Origin: TC-15 sp034437275
GTDB lineage: Bacteria > Chloroflexota > Anaerolineae > Aggregatilineales > Aggregatilineaceae
Reading direction: 5' to 3'
NCBI GenBank assembly: GCA_034437275.1
Contig: DAOTUD010000065.1
Span: 1 to 64,000, forward strand
DNA length: 64,000 nucleotides
The translations under genes and the position numbers were made by a program. The notes under the pieces are model-generated. The model did not search any database, was not told where the DNA came from, and saw nothing but the letters and a program-made list of their open reading frames with translations. Of the stretch, positions 26,430 through 35,661 are shown one piece after another. Every line of letters begins with the position of its first letter. Positions within the stretch are counted from its first letter, which is position 1.

Positions 26430-27854
26430 TTGGACCACGCAGACAAAGAGCACATGGCTTTGCCGCGCACGGGGCAACTGACGGACGAGTTGGTTCCCTT
26501 GTGGCGGACCTTTTTTTATGCGTTTGGGAATGCGGCTGGGTTGCTGACGTATTGGACGTTCAACTCTTTTGTGCAGTATTTCTATACGGATGTGAAGGGC
26601 CTGCCGCCCCAGTGGGTGGGATGGGGCTTGTTCGCGTTTGGGTTTTGGAACGCGGTCAACGATCCGGTGGCGGGATGGCTGTCGGATCGGACCAGCACAC
26701 GCTGGGGACGCCGGCGGTTTTTTATCGGCTTGCTGGCGATACCGACTGCCATCGCGTTTGCGTTGGTGTGGCTGCCGCCGATCGATGATGATAATCCGAC
26801 GGCATTGATGGTATATTTCCTGGTGATGATCAGCATTTACGATCTGCTGCAGTCGATCGTCACTTTGAACCAGGATGCGTTGTTCCCGGAGATGTACCAG
26901 GAGACGGGTAACCGGGCGACGGGGTCCAGCATCCGCCAGTTGATCGGGTTTGCGTTTGGGAACGGGCTGGCGGTGGCGGCTACGCCGCTGGTGTATGATC
27001 GTCTGGGTTGGGGAGCGTTGGCTGTGCTGTGGGGCGCGCTGGCGGTGATCATGTATTTTGTCTCCTTGATCGGCATTCGAGAGAATCCGGTCTTTGCCCA
27101 ACAGGACAATCCCAGCCTGCGCGAGCAGATCAATGTCGTGTTTTCCAACCGGACTTTTCTCATTGTGTTGTCCATTAACTTCGCTACGCGCTTCATTCTG
27201 GCGGTGCTGCTGGCGGTGATGCCATTTTATGCCAAATACATCCTGGGGGTCGAAGGACAGGAGTTAACCCAACTGTTGGCCGCGCTGCTCGCTTCGGCGG
27301 GCATCTCGCTGCTGGTATGGCAGCATATCATCCGCATGCATGGCACGCGCCGGGCGATGATTGCCTCACTGATCGGTTCGGCGATTTGTGCGACGCCGCT
27401 GCTGGTGGTGAACAGCGTGGAGACGACCGCGCTGGCGCTTGTGGTATTGGGATTTGCAGTGGGAGGCACGGTGTTGGGGCCCGATCTACTGTTTGCCGAG
27501 GTGGTCGATGATGATTACGTGCAGACGGGGAGGCGTCGCGAGGGAATGTACCGGGGAATCCTGGGCTTCATTTTCCGGTTTCCCCCGGCAGTGGCGGTGC
27601 TTATCCTGGGGCAGGGGCTGGCGATTGCCCAATATGATTCAGATTTGGCAGCTCAGCCGGATGCCGTGTTGGCGGTCATTCGCGTGTTTGCGGCAGTGCT
27701 GCCCTTGCTGGCCGTTATCCTGGGTGTGGCGCTGCTGTTGGCCTATCCGCTGTACGGGAAACATTTGCTGGACATCCAACAACGTGCTGCCCGATTGCGC
27801 CAGTCGGCCTATGAACAGTACGGGCAAAATGCGCCCCAGCCGTTAGACAAATAA
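26430..27854 (+). CDS. MFS transporter of the GPH (glycoside-pentoside-hexuronide) cation symporter type
   Basis: 474 residues with 12 predicted helices. The N-terminal half has FNSFVQYFYTDVKGLPPQWV and GFWNAVNDPVAGWLSDRTST RWGRRRFF-type sequence, the signature loop between helices 2 and 3 of the GPH family (NDPxxGxxxDRTxxRxGRRR). The C-terminal half contains a long charged tail after helix 12. GPH carriers couple sugar uptake to Na+ or H+, but lipid-like substrates are also known (MFSD2A relatives), so the substrate is open. The TTG at 26430 has GGAGG seven bases upstream; an ATG at 26454 has none. It is close behind the PPC genes. Confidence 0.85.
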   Translation: MDHADKEHMALPRTGQLTDELVPLWRTFFYAFGNAAGLLTYWTFNSFVQYFYTDVKGLPPQWVGWGLFAFGFWNAVNDPVAGWLSDRTSTRWGRRRFFIGLLAIPTAIAFALVWLPPIDDDNPTALMVYFLVMISIYDLLQSIVTLNQDALFPEMYQETGNRATGSSIRQLIGFAFGNGLAVAATPLVYDRLGWGALAVLWGALAVIMYFVSLIGIRENPVFAQQDNPSLREQINVVFSNRTFLIVLSINFATRFILAVLLAVMPFYAKYILGVEGQELTQLLAALLASAGISLLVWQHIIRMHGTRRAMIASLIGSAICATPLLVVNSVETTALALVVLGFAVGGTVLGPDLLFAEVVDDDYVQTGRRREGMYRGILGFIFRFPPAVAVLILGQGLAIAQYDSDLAAQPDAVLAVIRVFAAVLPLLAVILGVALLLAYPLYGKHLLDIQQRAARLRQSAYEQYGQNAPQPLDK

Positions 27855-27887
27855 AAAGGCCGGGAACAATTGAACTGGGTTCCCGGC
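27853..27887 (-). terminator. Terminator of the pspC-like gene
   Basis: GCCGGGAAC / GTTCCCGGC form a 9-bp stem around an 11-nt loop. On the minus strand it is followed by CTTTTTATTTG. It also abuts the stop of the + strand transporter, but the T-run faces the minus strand. Confidence 0.8.
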
Positions 27888-27903
27888 TTCGTCGTACTCA
27901 GGT

Positions 27904-28224
27904 TTATGCTTCCGGTTCTTGCGGTTCGTCTGGCGGAACCGGCACGCTCGATTTGACGACTGATTCGCTCTCAGGCGGCTGTTCCTGCTTCGCTTTGTAC
28001 TCGCGCTTGGGTTTGGCCTCGGACTCAGCGCGGGGGGCTTCGGGGACAATCAACATCAGGATGATGTACATGGCGATGCCAGCTCCGCTGCTGAGCAGCG
28101 TCAAGGCGACGAAAACCAGGCGTACCAGGGTAGGGTCGACTTCCAGATATTCAGCAATTCCACCACACACGCCGGCGAACATCCGGTCTTGGGTGGAACG
28201 ATATAGACGGCGTTCAGGACTCAC
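27904..28224 (-). CDS. PspC domain protein
   Basis: 106 residues. The PspC domain is at 5-62: RRLYRSTQDRMFAGVCGGIA, then EYLEVDPTLVRLVFVALTLL with a second hydrophobic stretch ending in MLIVPE. A charged Lys/Glu/Pro tail follows. PspC-type proteins are small membrane proteins linked to envelope stress and, in proteobacteria, to the phage shock response. No pspA or pspB lies nearby. The GTG start at 28224 has a strong GGAGGGAG upstream. Confidence 0.92.
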   Translation of the reverse strand: MSPERRLYRSTQDRMFAGVCGGIAEYLEVDPTLVRLVFVALTLLSSGAGIAMYIILMLIVPEAPRAESEAKPKREYKAKQEQPPESESVVKSSVPVPPDEPQEPEA

Positions 28225-28282
28225 AGCACTCCCTCCGTTTCTTTCGCATGTTGTCTATTTTTTTATTACGTCTATGTGTTGC

Positions 28283-28909
28283 TCAGGTTGCGGTTTTGAT
28301 GTGCGCCATGCTTGTCGCGTACGCTGTGAGATGGTCGACCTGCTGCCTCAGCGAGGCAAAACGCAGCATTTCGCGAAACGGGTTATAGCTGTGGATCATC
28401 CCGAGCAGCCCGTAATTGAAGGCACGGCGGCGAATCAACAGCCGGGTGCTGCCATCTTGTTTGCGTTCGAGCAGATAGAGCATGGTGAGGTCGTAGGTGA
28501 TGCTAGGCGGTTTGGGCAGGCTGAATCCGCCAAAAAGTAGTTTGCGATTTGGCTCCAGTTCCATGATATGCAGGCCGCCATCCATCTCCATGCCGACCTC
28601 TGGATTGGGGATGTCCTGGCGCAGATAGCTCACGCTGGGGATGCCTTGATTGTCGATCAGGTCGATGCTGTAGTAGCCGGTGCGCTCGCGCCCCATCTGC
28701 GCCAGCCAGGGCCACACGGCTTCTGGTGGAGCGTCGATGTTGGCGGCGTGGGTCATCATTTCGTTGGGCAGCGGTATGATGTCGTCACCCGGCAGACGGC
28801 GCTGTGACTCACCCAGCCGGGTGCCCCATTTTAGCAGCTGTGGCCGGAGGAAAAGGTAATACGCGGCTGTCACAGCCAGCATGAAGTTAATATTTCGTTT
28901 TGTGCTCAC
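28283..28909 (-). CDS. SRPBCC-like (START/Bet v1 fold) protein
   Basis: 208 residues. A short hydrophobic N-terminus (about 8-25, NFMLAVTAAYYLFLRPQLL) precedes a domain that begins MTHAANIDAPPEAVWPWLAQ, the typical first strand and helix of SRPBCC ligand-binding domains. Later strands include LHIMELEPNRKLLFGGF and DGSTRLLIRRRAFN. The class binds hydrophobic ligands or acts as a cyclase; no specific ligand can be inferred. The GTG start at 28909 has GGAG seven bases upstream. It seems to be a single gene. Confidence 0.75.
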   Translation of the reverse strand: MSTKRNINFMLAVTAAYYLFLRPQLLKWGTRLGESQRRLPGDDIIPLPNEMMTHAANIDAPPEAVWPWLAQMGRERTGYYSIDLIDNQGIPSVSYLRQDIPNPEVGMEMDGGLHIMELEPNRKLLFGGFSLPKPPSITYDLTMLYLLERKQDGSTRLLIRRRAFNYGLLGMIHSYNPFREMLRFASLRQQVDHLTAYATSMAHIKTAT

Positions 28910-29004
28910 GATAAACTCCTCAAATTTGGATTATCACGCTGCGGACTATACCGCCCCGTTTCGGAGTTAGCAAGCAAGTATGCGACTGTTGATAGGAGGG
29001 CGAT

Positions 29005-30162
29005 TTAGAAGCGGCCTCGCATAGTGTCTTGATAGCCGGTTAACTCGGCATATCCGTAGCCAGTGACATCCCCGTTGATGCGCACGGCCCCTTCCCAGTA
29101 GATGATCCCGCCCTCGGTCAACTCCTGGTCGGCCAGCAGCGGGGTCAGCGTCAGTTGAAGGGGTGACATATCGCCGGGATCGATGATGATCGTCCAGCGG
29201 GACGGGTAGGTGGTGCCGGTGTGGGGGCTGGTCCAGGTGGCGGTAGCTTCGATGGTGAAGTCCGCTGCGGTCAGTTTGTGGGTGCCGCCGTCGGCTTCGA
29301 TCAGCAAACCGCCGAAAGCCGGCTCAATGTCGCCCTCCGTGAGCCGGATTTGACCGACCATCACATCCCGCCCGTCATCCAGATGCAGGCCGAACCAATC
29401 CCAGCCCTGCGCATTCGGGCCTAGCGCACTGGTGCTGAATTCGTGGTCCATCCAGCTCAAGCCGCTGACGGTAAATTGTTGCCTGTCGATGGTGATGGTG
29501 CCCTGGGTTTCCAGCCGCGATAAGGAGTAGTAGTAGCTGGCATTACCACGTTCGCTGCTTTTGGGGCTGAGCCCCTGGTCACCTTGCAGAGCCGGTGGTT
29601 TGAGCTGGTCGAGCGAGAGATCGATGGTCATGTGTGGGGTTGCCGCCGTGATCTGGGTGGCGGTGTTGTTTAGGGCGATAACCTCCCAGTCTTCCAGCCA
29701 GACACGGTAGACCGGTTCAGCCGTAGCCCCGGCCAACCCTGCTGCACCCCGGCTGAACCGTTGGTCGTGGAAAAACTGCTGCCCGGCCACATCGGTGATC
29801 GTGAAGTGCGCCATATAGACCTGGTTGGTGCGCCATTCCGAGTTTGAATCGTCTGGGGACGGATTGATGTTGCGCCGAAAGATCGTGAACTGGTAACCGA
29901 ACCGTCGCCCAGACTCGTCCGCAAGATTGCCGGTGTAGTACCACCATTCGGTTTGAAAGGCGGGGTGCGGGCCGTGATCGCCAGGGAACTGCCAATCATA
30001 CGGCTCAATGGCGCGGGCATAGCCGCTCAGGGCGGTGTCGAGGATCGGCAGCACCTCGCTGTCTGCCGTGATTGGCACGTCCTGCCTGGACGAATCGAGC
30101 CACCACACGCCGCCTAAGATAATCGCAGCGGCCAGCAAACCAAACCACACGAATCTTGACAC
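29005..30162 (-). CDS. AttH/CrtC-like lipocalin-domain protein
   Basis: About 385 residues. One N-terminal membrane helix (FVWFGLLAAAIILGGVWWL) anchors or exports the protein. Then PYDWQFPGDHGPHPAFQTEW plus WYYTGNL and FGYQFTIFRR are the hallmarks of the AttH / carotenoid 1,2-hydratase-like tandem lipocalin family. Later the SWMDHEFS and GWDWFGLHLDDG motifs are present. The GTG start shares one base with the stop of the DUF1028 gene (TAGTG) and has GGGAG upstream; an apparent extension to 30393 only overlaps that gene. Association with an FtsX-type ABC transporter matches the AttEFGH arrangement, so a role in handling exported hydrophobic molecules is more likely than carotenoid chemistry. 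Confidence 0.82.
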   Translation of the reverse strand: MSRFVWFGLLAAAIILGGVWWLDSSRQDVPITADSEVLPILDTALSGYARAIEPYDWQFPGDHGPHPAFQTEWWYYTGNLADESGRRFGYQFTIFRRNINPSPDDSNSEWRTNQVYMAHFTITDVAGQQFFHDQRFSRGAAGLAGATAEPVYRVWLEDWEVIALNNTATQITAATPHMTIDLSLDQLKPPALQGDQGLSPKSSERGNASYYYSLSRLETQGTITIDRQQFTVSGLSWMDHEFSTSALGPNAQGWDWFGLHLDDGRDVMVGQIRLTEGDIEPAFGGLLIEADGGTHKLTAADFTIEATATWTSPHTGTTYPSRWTIIIDPGDMSPLQLTLTPLLADQELTEGGIIYWEGAVRINGDVTGYGYAELTGYQDTMRGRF

Positions 30163-31097
30163 TATTTCAACGCTCCCAGTAACTTGTCGGCTGTTTCCTT
30201 GCCTTCGAGCAGGCGGCAGGTCTCCAGGCGGCGGATCAGGTCGAGCCAGTGCGCGCGGCGTGGTTCGTTGGCCAACGCCGGGCGCAAAATCTCGGCGGCG
30301 GTGTCGATGTCGCCGTAATCGTCGGCCAGCGAGATCGCCTGCCAGAAGGCCAGTTCTTCCAGTTCGGGCGCTGCGGCGCGGGCTGCGGCCCACGTTTGGA
30401 GTGCATTCTCACGCTGGCCTTGCTCGAGCAGGGCGTGACCTTGTTGATCGGTCAGTTGTGCGTGCCGCAGCCGCACCAGTCGTGCCAATTCGCGGACGGG
30501 GGTGTCGTGTTCGTCCACGCGCAGATCGTAGATATTGGCCCAGTCGGGATGATCGGCATCGCCGGGCACTACGATCAACGCTGCCGACTGCTTGCCGCGA
30601 ATGTCGCCATCTTCGGCCTGGGCCGCTATGAGGGCTGCCATCATGCGCTGCGCCAGATCGCCCTCGGCATCTTCATAGGCATTGCGCATAGCGGAAATCA
30701 CGGTGTCGCGCGTCATCATGTTGGCCTGGACGCTGTAGCCTTCGCCGGTATGGTGCCCGTATTCAGGGATGCACCCGTCGCCGGACCAGACTCCCACTTG
30801 ACCATTGGCGTCAACGATGGCAACCTGACGCCGGTGGGCGTCGTCATCGGTGGCGATCAGGGCGTCGATGGCGTGCGGTGCGTCGACACCTTCGCGCAGC
30901 ATCGCCAGCGCCATCGGCCCAAAACTGACGTTGACTAACGACTGCGTGGCGACGGCTCCCACGCCCGGCAGCAGCCAGGGCACGATCCAGCCGACGCTCA
31001 TCTGGTGGGTCTGGACCGCAACGCCGAACTGTCCGGATGCGGGATCGCGGGCGACGATGCTGTACGTGCTCATTAACGCGGTGTGCTCGAATTTCAT
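30162..31097 (-). CDS. DUF1028 protein with C-terminal TPR-like extension
   Basis: 311 residues. The N-terminal two-thirds is DUF1028: TYSIVARDPASGQFGVAVQT, then VGAVATQSLVN and GYSVQANMM, a fold related to Ntn hydrolases with a probable internal nucleophile region. The final third (about 215-311) is helical and TPR-like, a common DUF1028 add-on. Enzyme activity has not been defined to my knowledge. The ATG at 31097 lies one base after the permease stop with AGGAG upstream, and the next gene overlaps by one base, so it is embedded in the ABC operon. Its presence inside an AttEFGH-like set is unusual. Confidence 0.88.
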   Translation of the reverse strand: MKFEHTALMSTYSIVARDPASGQFGVAVQTHQMSVGWIVPWLLPGVGAVATQSLVNVSFGPMALAMLREGVDAPHAIDALIATDDDAHRRQVAIVDANGQVGVWSGDGCIPEYGHHTGEGYSVQANMMTRDTVISAMRNAYEDAEGDLAQRMMAALIAAQAEDGDIRGKQSAALIVVPGDADHPDWANIYDLRVDEHDTPVRELARLVRLRHAQLTDQQGHALLEQGQRENALQTWAAARAAAPELEELAFWQAISLADDYGDIDTAAEILRPALANEPRRAHWLDLIRRLETCRLLEGKETADKLLGALK

Positions 31098-31098
31098 C

Positions 31099-33657
31099 TT
31101 ATTCACTCCTGATAACCTGGGCGGCGGCCAGTCTGCCCAGCCGCCAGGCCGGATAAATCCCCGCTGCCAACGCAGCAGCCAATGCAATAACAAATGCCTG
31201 GGCCAGGACCTCAGGATTCAGCGTGAGCGTCATGGACCAGCCAAACGAGCGTACGTTGATCACTTCGATCAAGATGAGGGCCAAGATCAGGCCCACCGGC
31301 AGCGCCAGAACGCCAGCCACGATGCCCATCAGGCCGGTCTGCACGAAGGTGAAGCGGCGCAGTTGGCCCGGCGTCATGCCGTTGGCGCGCATAATGCCAT
31401 ATTGATGTGTATTCTCCAGTTGCAGCGCCAGCAGCGCGCTGAGGATGCCGATAAACGCGACAATGGTCGCCAGCAGGCGCAGCGCAACGGTGATCGCAAA
31501 AGTGCGGTCGAAGACTTCCAGCGCGCTCTGGCGGAGTTCGCGGTTGCTTTGCGCTTTCAGGCCGGTGTCGACCAGGATGCCGGTTTGCAGCCTGTCGATC
31601 AGGGCGGTGATGTCTGTGCCGGCTTCAACGTCGAGAGCGATTGCCGAGATGAAGGGATCGTCATAGAACTGCCGGTAAACGTCCTGGTGCATAAATACGG
31701 TGCCCTGGTCGGTGGTGTAGTCGTAGTATACACCGACGATGGTGAAGGGGTGGGGCCCTTGATCCGTCAGTAGGGTGAGTGTGTTGTCCTCGGGCGTGAT
31801 GTCGCGGCGAAAGGCGAACGGCTCACTGACGATGACATAGCCGGCCTCCAGCGCGGCCCAATGATTGTCGGTTGGCCCATTGTACCAGGCGAAACGGCGC
31901 GGACGGCGGGTGATGTTGCCGTCGGGAGCAACCACATTGACCGGCGGCAGATCAGGGTATTCCGGCGCGATGACGTTGGCGGTGCGCACGGTCGTAACGC
32001 GCGATATCGCGTCCATTGCGCCAATTTCGTCGGCTAATGCGGGCTCGATGTCGGCCCCCACATCGTAAAACGGCGAGATGAACACGTCCGCACCCAGTGT
32101 GACGTCGAGCCAATCGGCGACCGTGGTCCGGAAACTGTCGATCATGGTGCTGATGCCCACGATCACGCTGACGGCCAGGGTGAGTGCCGCCACAGCGATT
32201 GAGGTGCGGCTCAGTGCGCGGATGATACCGCGTGCGGCCATGCGGCCCAGCACGCCAAAGAGCTGGTCGGCGAGGGGCAGCGCAGCCTGGATCAGGGCGA
32301 TCAGGGCCAATGGTGTGAGCAGCGCGCTGGCGATCAGGATGGAAAACAGCGCGATGAAGCTGATCAGAATGCTGTTGGTGGGGAAGCGCAGCAGCAGGTA
32401 TCCGGTGCCGACCAGCACCAGCGCGCCAATGGTAAGGTAGGGCAGCAGCTTCCGGGTGTGCTGCTCCATGTGCGACCGACGCATCACGCCGACCGGCGCG
32501 GTGCGGGTGGCCTCGACCGAAGGGATGATTGCGGCAGTTAAACTGGCTGCGATGCCAATCCCCGCGCCCTTCAGCAGGGTGGTACTGTCAAGCGTAACGT
32601 TGTCGACAGAGACCCGGAAGTAGAGATCGTTGATCGTCTGCGAGACCAGCCGGACGGCACCTTGCCCTAGCACCACACCCAGCCCCAGGCCGAACGCTGT
32701 GCCGATTGCGCCGAGGATGAGCGCTTCGGACAGGATTAGCGTGAAGATTTGGCGGCGTGTGGTGCCCAATGAGCGTAAAATGCCGATCACTGCGCGGCGC
32801 TGAACGACGCTGAACGTCACGGTATTGTAGATCAGGAAGACCCCTACCAGCAGCGCCAGCAGGCTCAGCGCCTGCAGGTTGAACTCGAACGCATCCGTCA
32901 TCTGGCTGAGGGCGTCGCTGTTAGCGGCTGGCGTAGTGAGCGTGGCATTGGGGGGCAGCAGCGCGTCGATGGTCGCGAGCTCGTAAGCTTCCGGCAGAAT
33001 GAGATCGATCCGGGTGAGTTTGCCGGGCTGCCCGACTAATTCCTGTGCGGTGGCGATATCGGCCAGCAGCAAGTTGTCGATGGCCTGCTGGCTCAGATTG
33101 TCATCGGGATAGAGCAAGCCGACCACCTGTACTGCGGCGTTGGTAGTGGTGCGCGTCTGCAGGGTGAGGGTGTCGCCGGGTGTGATGTCCAGCCGGTCCG
33201 CCAGTGCGGCGCTGATCAGGACCGTGTTGGGCTGTGCGATCATGGCAAAGAGATTGCTGTTGTCGCTGGCGGCGTCGCTGTTCTGGGGGTTTAGGTAGCT
33301 GCGGAACGCGGCTTCGGCAAAGGGATCGACACCCAACAAGCGGAAGGAACGGTCGTCCAGATTGGACGCCTGGACGTAGGACTGCACAATCGGTGCGCTG
33401 GACTTGATGCCCTCTTCAAGGCGCAAGCGCCGGTAGAGATCGGTGGGTAGTCCTGGCGTGCCGCCTACGATCTGGTGCGTTGTGCGCCCGGTCACACTGT
33501 CGACGCTGAGCGCGAAGGCGCGGCTGGCAGAGGCGTTGGCCAGGTCAATGGCGACCCCGACGGCTACCCCCAGGGCAACACCGACAACAAACAACAGACT
33601 CTGAAACAGACGGCGGTTGATGTAACGTCGTGTTAGTCGAACGAGTGCCGGATTCAT
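31099..33657 (-). CDS. ABC transporter permease with two FtsX domains
   Basis: 852 residues. An N-terminal helix and periplasmic MacB-like domain (about 15-260) precede the first FtsX domain (about 265-390: SLLALLVGVFLIYNTVTFSV, RRAVIGILRSLGTTRRQI). Two further helices with a second extracytoplasmic domain follow, then a second FtsX domain at about 715-850 (GIMRANGMTPGQLRRFTF). This is the LolC/AttF-AttG fused type, with eight to ten helices, which extrudes or extracts hydrophobic or lipidated cargo rather than importing small solutes. It overlaps the ATPase gene by four bases and is followed after one base by DUF1028. Cargo is unknown. Confidence 0.92.
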   Translation of the reverse strand: MNPALVRLTRRYINRRLFQSLLFVVGVALGVAVGVAIDLANASASRAFALSVDSVTGRTTHQIVGGTPGLPTDLYRRLRLEEGIKSSAPIVQSYVQASNLDDRSFRLLGVDPFAEAAFRSYLNPQNSDAASDNSNLFAMIAQPNTVLISAALADRLDITPGDTLTLQTRTTTNAAVQVVGLLYPDDNLSQQAIDNLLLADIATAQELVGQPGKLTRIDLILPEAYELATIDALLPPNATLTTPAANSDALSQMTDAFEFNLQALSLLALLVGVFLIYNTVTFSVVQRRAVIGILRSLGTTRRQIFTLILSEALILGAIGTAFGLGLGVVLGQGAVRLVSQTINDLYFRVSVDNVTLDSTTLLKGAGIGIAASLTAAIIPSVEATRTAPVGVMRRSHMEQHTRKLLPYLTIGALVLVGTGYLLLRFPTNSILISFIALFSILIASALLTPLALIALIQAALPLADQLFGVLGRMAARGIIRALSRTSIAVAALTLAVSVIVGISTMIDSFRTTVADWLDVTLGADVFISPFYDVGADIEPALADEIGAMDAISRVTTVRTANVIAPEYPDLPPVNVVAPDGNITRRPRRFAWYNGPTDNHWAALEAGYVIVSEPFAFRRDITPEDNTLTLLTDQGPHPFTIVGVYYDYTTDQGTVFMHQDVYRQFYDDPFISAIALDVEAGTDITALIDRLQTGILVDTGLKAQSNRELRQSALEVFDRTFAITVALRLLATIVAFIGILSALLALQLENTHQYGIMRANGMTPGQLRRFTFVQTGLMGIVAGVLALPVGLILALILIEVINVRSFGWSMTLTLNPEVLAQAFVIALAAALAAGIYPAWRLGRLAAAQVIRSE

Positions 33658-34373
33658 GATGTTATGGGTTGGAGCGGGGTGCTCACCAGTTTGCCGTCAT
33701 GTATACGGTAAACCTGGTCGGCCATGGGCACTACACTCGGATCGTGAGTGGCCATAATTAACGTTTTCCCCGCCTCACGGGTGAGTTCGAGCAGCAGCGT
33801 GAGCACGTTGTTTCCGGTGTCTTCGTCCAGGTTGCCGGTGGGTTCGTCGGCCAACACCAGGCGCGGCTCGTGTACCAATGCGCGGGCAATCGCGACGCGC
33901 TGCTGTTCGCCCCCGCTGAGTTTATCCGGGAAATCGTGCGCCCGGTCCCCCAGGCCGACGCGGTCTAGCAAGGTGTGGGCGTGCGTTTCACTCTTGCGTC
34001 GTTTTTCGCCCTTCAGTTCCAGGGGGAGCGTGATGTTCTCGAGGATGGTCAGGGTAGGGATGAGGTTGAAGAACTGGAACACGATCCCGATGTTATCGCG
34101 GCGAAACACGGTGCGTTTATATTCGTTCAGGCCAGTAATGTCCACGCCGCTGATCGTGATTGTCCCTGTATCGGCCTGATCGATGCCACTGATTAGGTTC
34201 AGCAGGGTGCTTTTGCCGCTACCGCTGGTGCCCAGCAGCACCAGGAAATCGCCAGCGCAGACGCTTAGTTCTACCTGGTCGAGCACGTGGCAGGTGACAC
34301 AATCATGATGGTAGGATTTGCTGAGATTCTGAATGTGGATCAGCGGTTTGGGCTGTGAACCGTTATGTTTCAT
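33654..34373 (-). CDS. ABC transporter ATP-binding protein (LolD/MacB type)
   Basis: About 239 residues. Walker A GTSGSGKST, Q-loop FQFFNLIPTLT, signature LSGGEQQRVAIARAL, Walker B LVLADEPTG and the H-loop MATHDPS are intact. The NLIPTLT and GNLDxxT features place it in the LolD/MacB/FtsE group that pairs with FtsX-type permeases, in agreement with the overlapping downstream gene. The ATG at 34373 is chosen; a TTG at 34385 is possible. It heads the operon of ATPase, permease, DUF1028 and lipocalin. Confidence 0.94.
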   Translation of the reverse strand: MKHNGSQPKPLIHIQNLSKSYHHDCVTCHVLDQVELSVCAGDFLVLLGTSGSGKSTLLNLISGIDQADTGTITISGVDITGLNEYKRTVFRRDNIGIVFQFFNLIPTLTILENITLPLELKGEKRRKSETHAHTLLDRVGLGDRAHDFPDKLSGGEQQRVAIARALVHEPRLVLADEPTGNLDEDTGNNVLTLLLELTREAGKTLIMATHDPSVVPMADQVYRIHDGKLVSTPLQPITS

Positions 34374-34549
34374 ATACTCACTCAATCACTATGGTCAGGT
34401 TTTCGCTGCTATATGATTATAGCAGGATGGGGCAATAGTCTAATTAGAGGATGCTAAGAACTGGTTGGTTCGCCCCTGTTGGAAGGCAGAAGCCTTGCCG
34501 CTGTTCGTGAAGGCGACAAGGCTTAGAATATGATTGAGACGAGAAGATG

Positions 34550-35533
34550 CTAACGGCGCAGGCTCAGGCCCAGGCGACGCGCTTGGCCGTCGATGTTTAA
34601 GATGCGTGCCTTGACGACTTCACCCTCGTTTACAACATTGCGGGGATGCAAGAAATGCCCTTCGGCCAGTTCGGACACGTGGATCAGGCCTTCCAGCCCC
34701 TCTTCGATACAGGCGAACGCGCCGAAGTCTACTACATTGGTGATAACGCCTTCTACGATTTGATCAACTTGATAGCGTTCTTCTACCGTCTTCCAGGGAT
34801 CGGGATGCAGGCGCTTCAAGCTCAAGGCGACCCGTCCTTGCTCCTGGTCTACGTTCATCACATATACTTCGATATTTTCCCCACGAGAGAGAATATCGTG
34901 CGGGTGGCCAACGCGACCCCAGCTTAATTCACTGATGTGAATCAAGCCTTCCACCCCCCCCAGGTCGACAAACACGCCGAAGTCGCACAGATTTGTGACC
35001 TGTCCGGAGCAGACGTCGCTTTCTTTGATCGTTTCCAGCACGTTAGCGCGGGTGCCCGGTTGGACCTGGGCCGCCCGCTCCGACAAGATCAGGCGGTTTT
35101 GCTCGCGATCCATTTCGATGACACGCAGTTCGATGTCTTCGTCGACACGGCTGGCGAGGGCTTCGCGGCGAATGCGATTGTCGGGCGTGATTGGGAAATC
35201 AAGGAGCTGGCTGGCTGGAATAAAACCGCGGAGGCTATTCCATTCTACTAGCAAGCCCCCGCGATTGTAGCCGATTACGTGCAATGTGATTGTTGTGTCC
35301 GAGTCGAATACCTGGTGAACTTGCTCCCAATCTGCTTGTGACCCACTGTAGAGTTTTTGCGAAGATAAATGCTCTGACTCACCGTCAAGGTCGAAATCAT
35401 CCCAGGGCGCGTCTTTTTGCTGAGGCCCCCCCCCTGTGCCGACTGCTTCCCCTTCTTGCAGTAACGCTTCCCAATAACCTTCGTCGGGGGGAAGCGGGGG
35501 AGATGAGCCGTACTGTTGAACCTCTGTACTCAT
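34550..35533 (-). CDS. S1 RNA-binding domain protein (three S1 repeats)
   Basis: 327 residues. An acidic N-terminus (1-65) is followed by three S1 repeats at about 75-150, 170-240 and 255-325. The first is divergent (LHVIGYNRGGLLVEWNSLRG). The second and third are canonical, with GQVTNLCDFGVFVDLGGVEG LIHISELS-type and VDFGAFACIEEGLEGLIHVS sequence. It is likely the short ribosomal protein S1 homologue of this lineage, binding mRNA at the 30S subunit, or a general RNA-binding protein. The ATG at 35533 has AGGCAGG upstream. Confidence 0.88.
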   Translation of the reverse strand: MSTEVQQYGSSPPLPPDEGYWEALLQEGEAVGTGGGPQQKDAPWDDFDLDGESEHLSSQKLYSGSQADWEQVHQVFDSDTTITLHVIGYNRGGLLVEWNSLRGFIPASQLLDFPITPDNRIRREALASRVDEDIELRVIEMDREQNRLILSERAAQVQPGTRANVLETIKESDVCSGQVTNLCDFGVFVDLGGVEGLIHISELSWGRVGHPHDILSRGENIEVYVMNVDQEQGRVALSLKRLHPDPWKTVEERYQVDQIVEGVITNVVDFGAFACIEEGLEGLIHVSELAEGHFLHPRNVVNEGEVVKARILNIDGQARRLGLSLRR

Positions 35534-35661
35534 TTTTCCTGCCTTCCTCAACCTCTTTACGTCTATAAATGTTTACCCAGAATGTTGATACCAGCAATTG
35601 TAGGCGAAAATCATTATAGAAATCCTAAAATATGTTGTCAAACCGGGTGATTTCGTTGTGA

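Noticed and set aside
25581..27101. Long minus-strand open frame (506 codons) across the PPC and transporter genes
   Set aside because: It is antisense to two well-supported genes, has no recognisable domain, and its Arg/His/Gln-rich translation is typical of the shadow frame of GC-rich coding DNA.
30163..30393. N-terminal extension of the AttH/CrtC-like protein
   Set aside because: The extra 77 residues lie wholly inside the DUF1028 gene in another frame and are Arg/Pro-rich without domain features; the GTG at 30162 with GGGAG fits the signal-anchor start.
34480..34530. Stem-loop AGCCTTG...CAAGGCT downstream of the S1-repeat gene
   Set aside because: The stem is real but interrupted by mismatches and no T-run follows on the minus strand, so I did not list it as a terminator.
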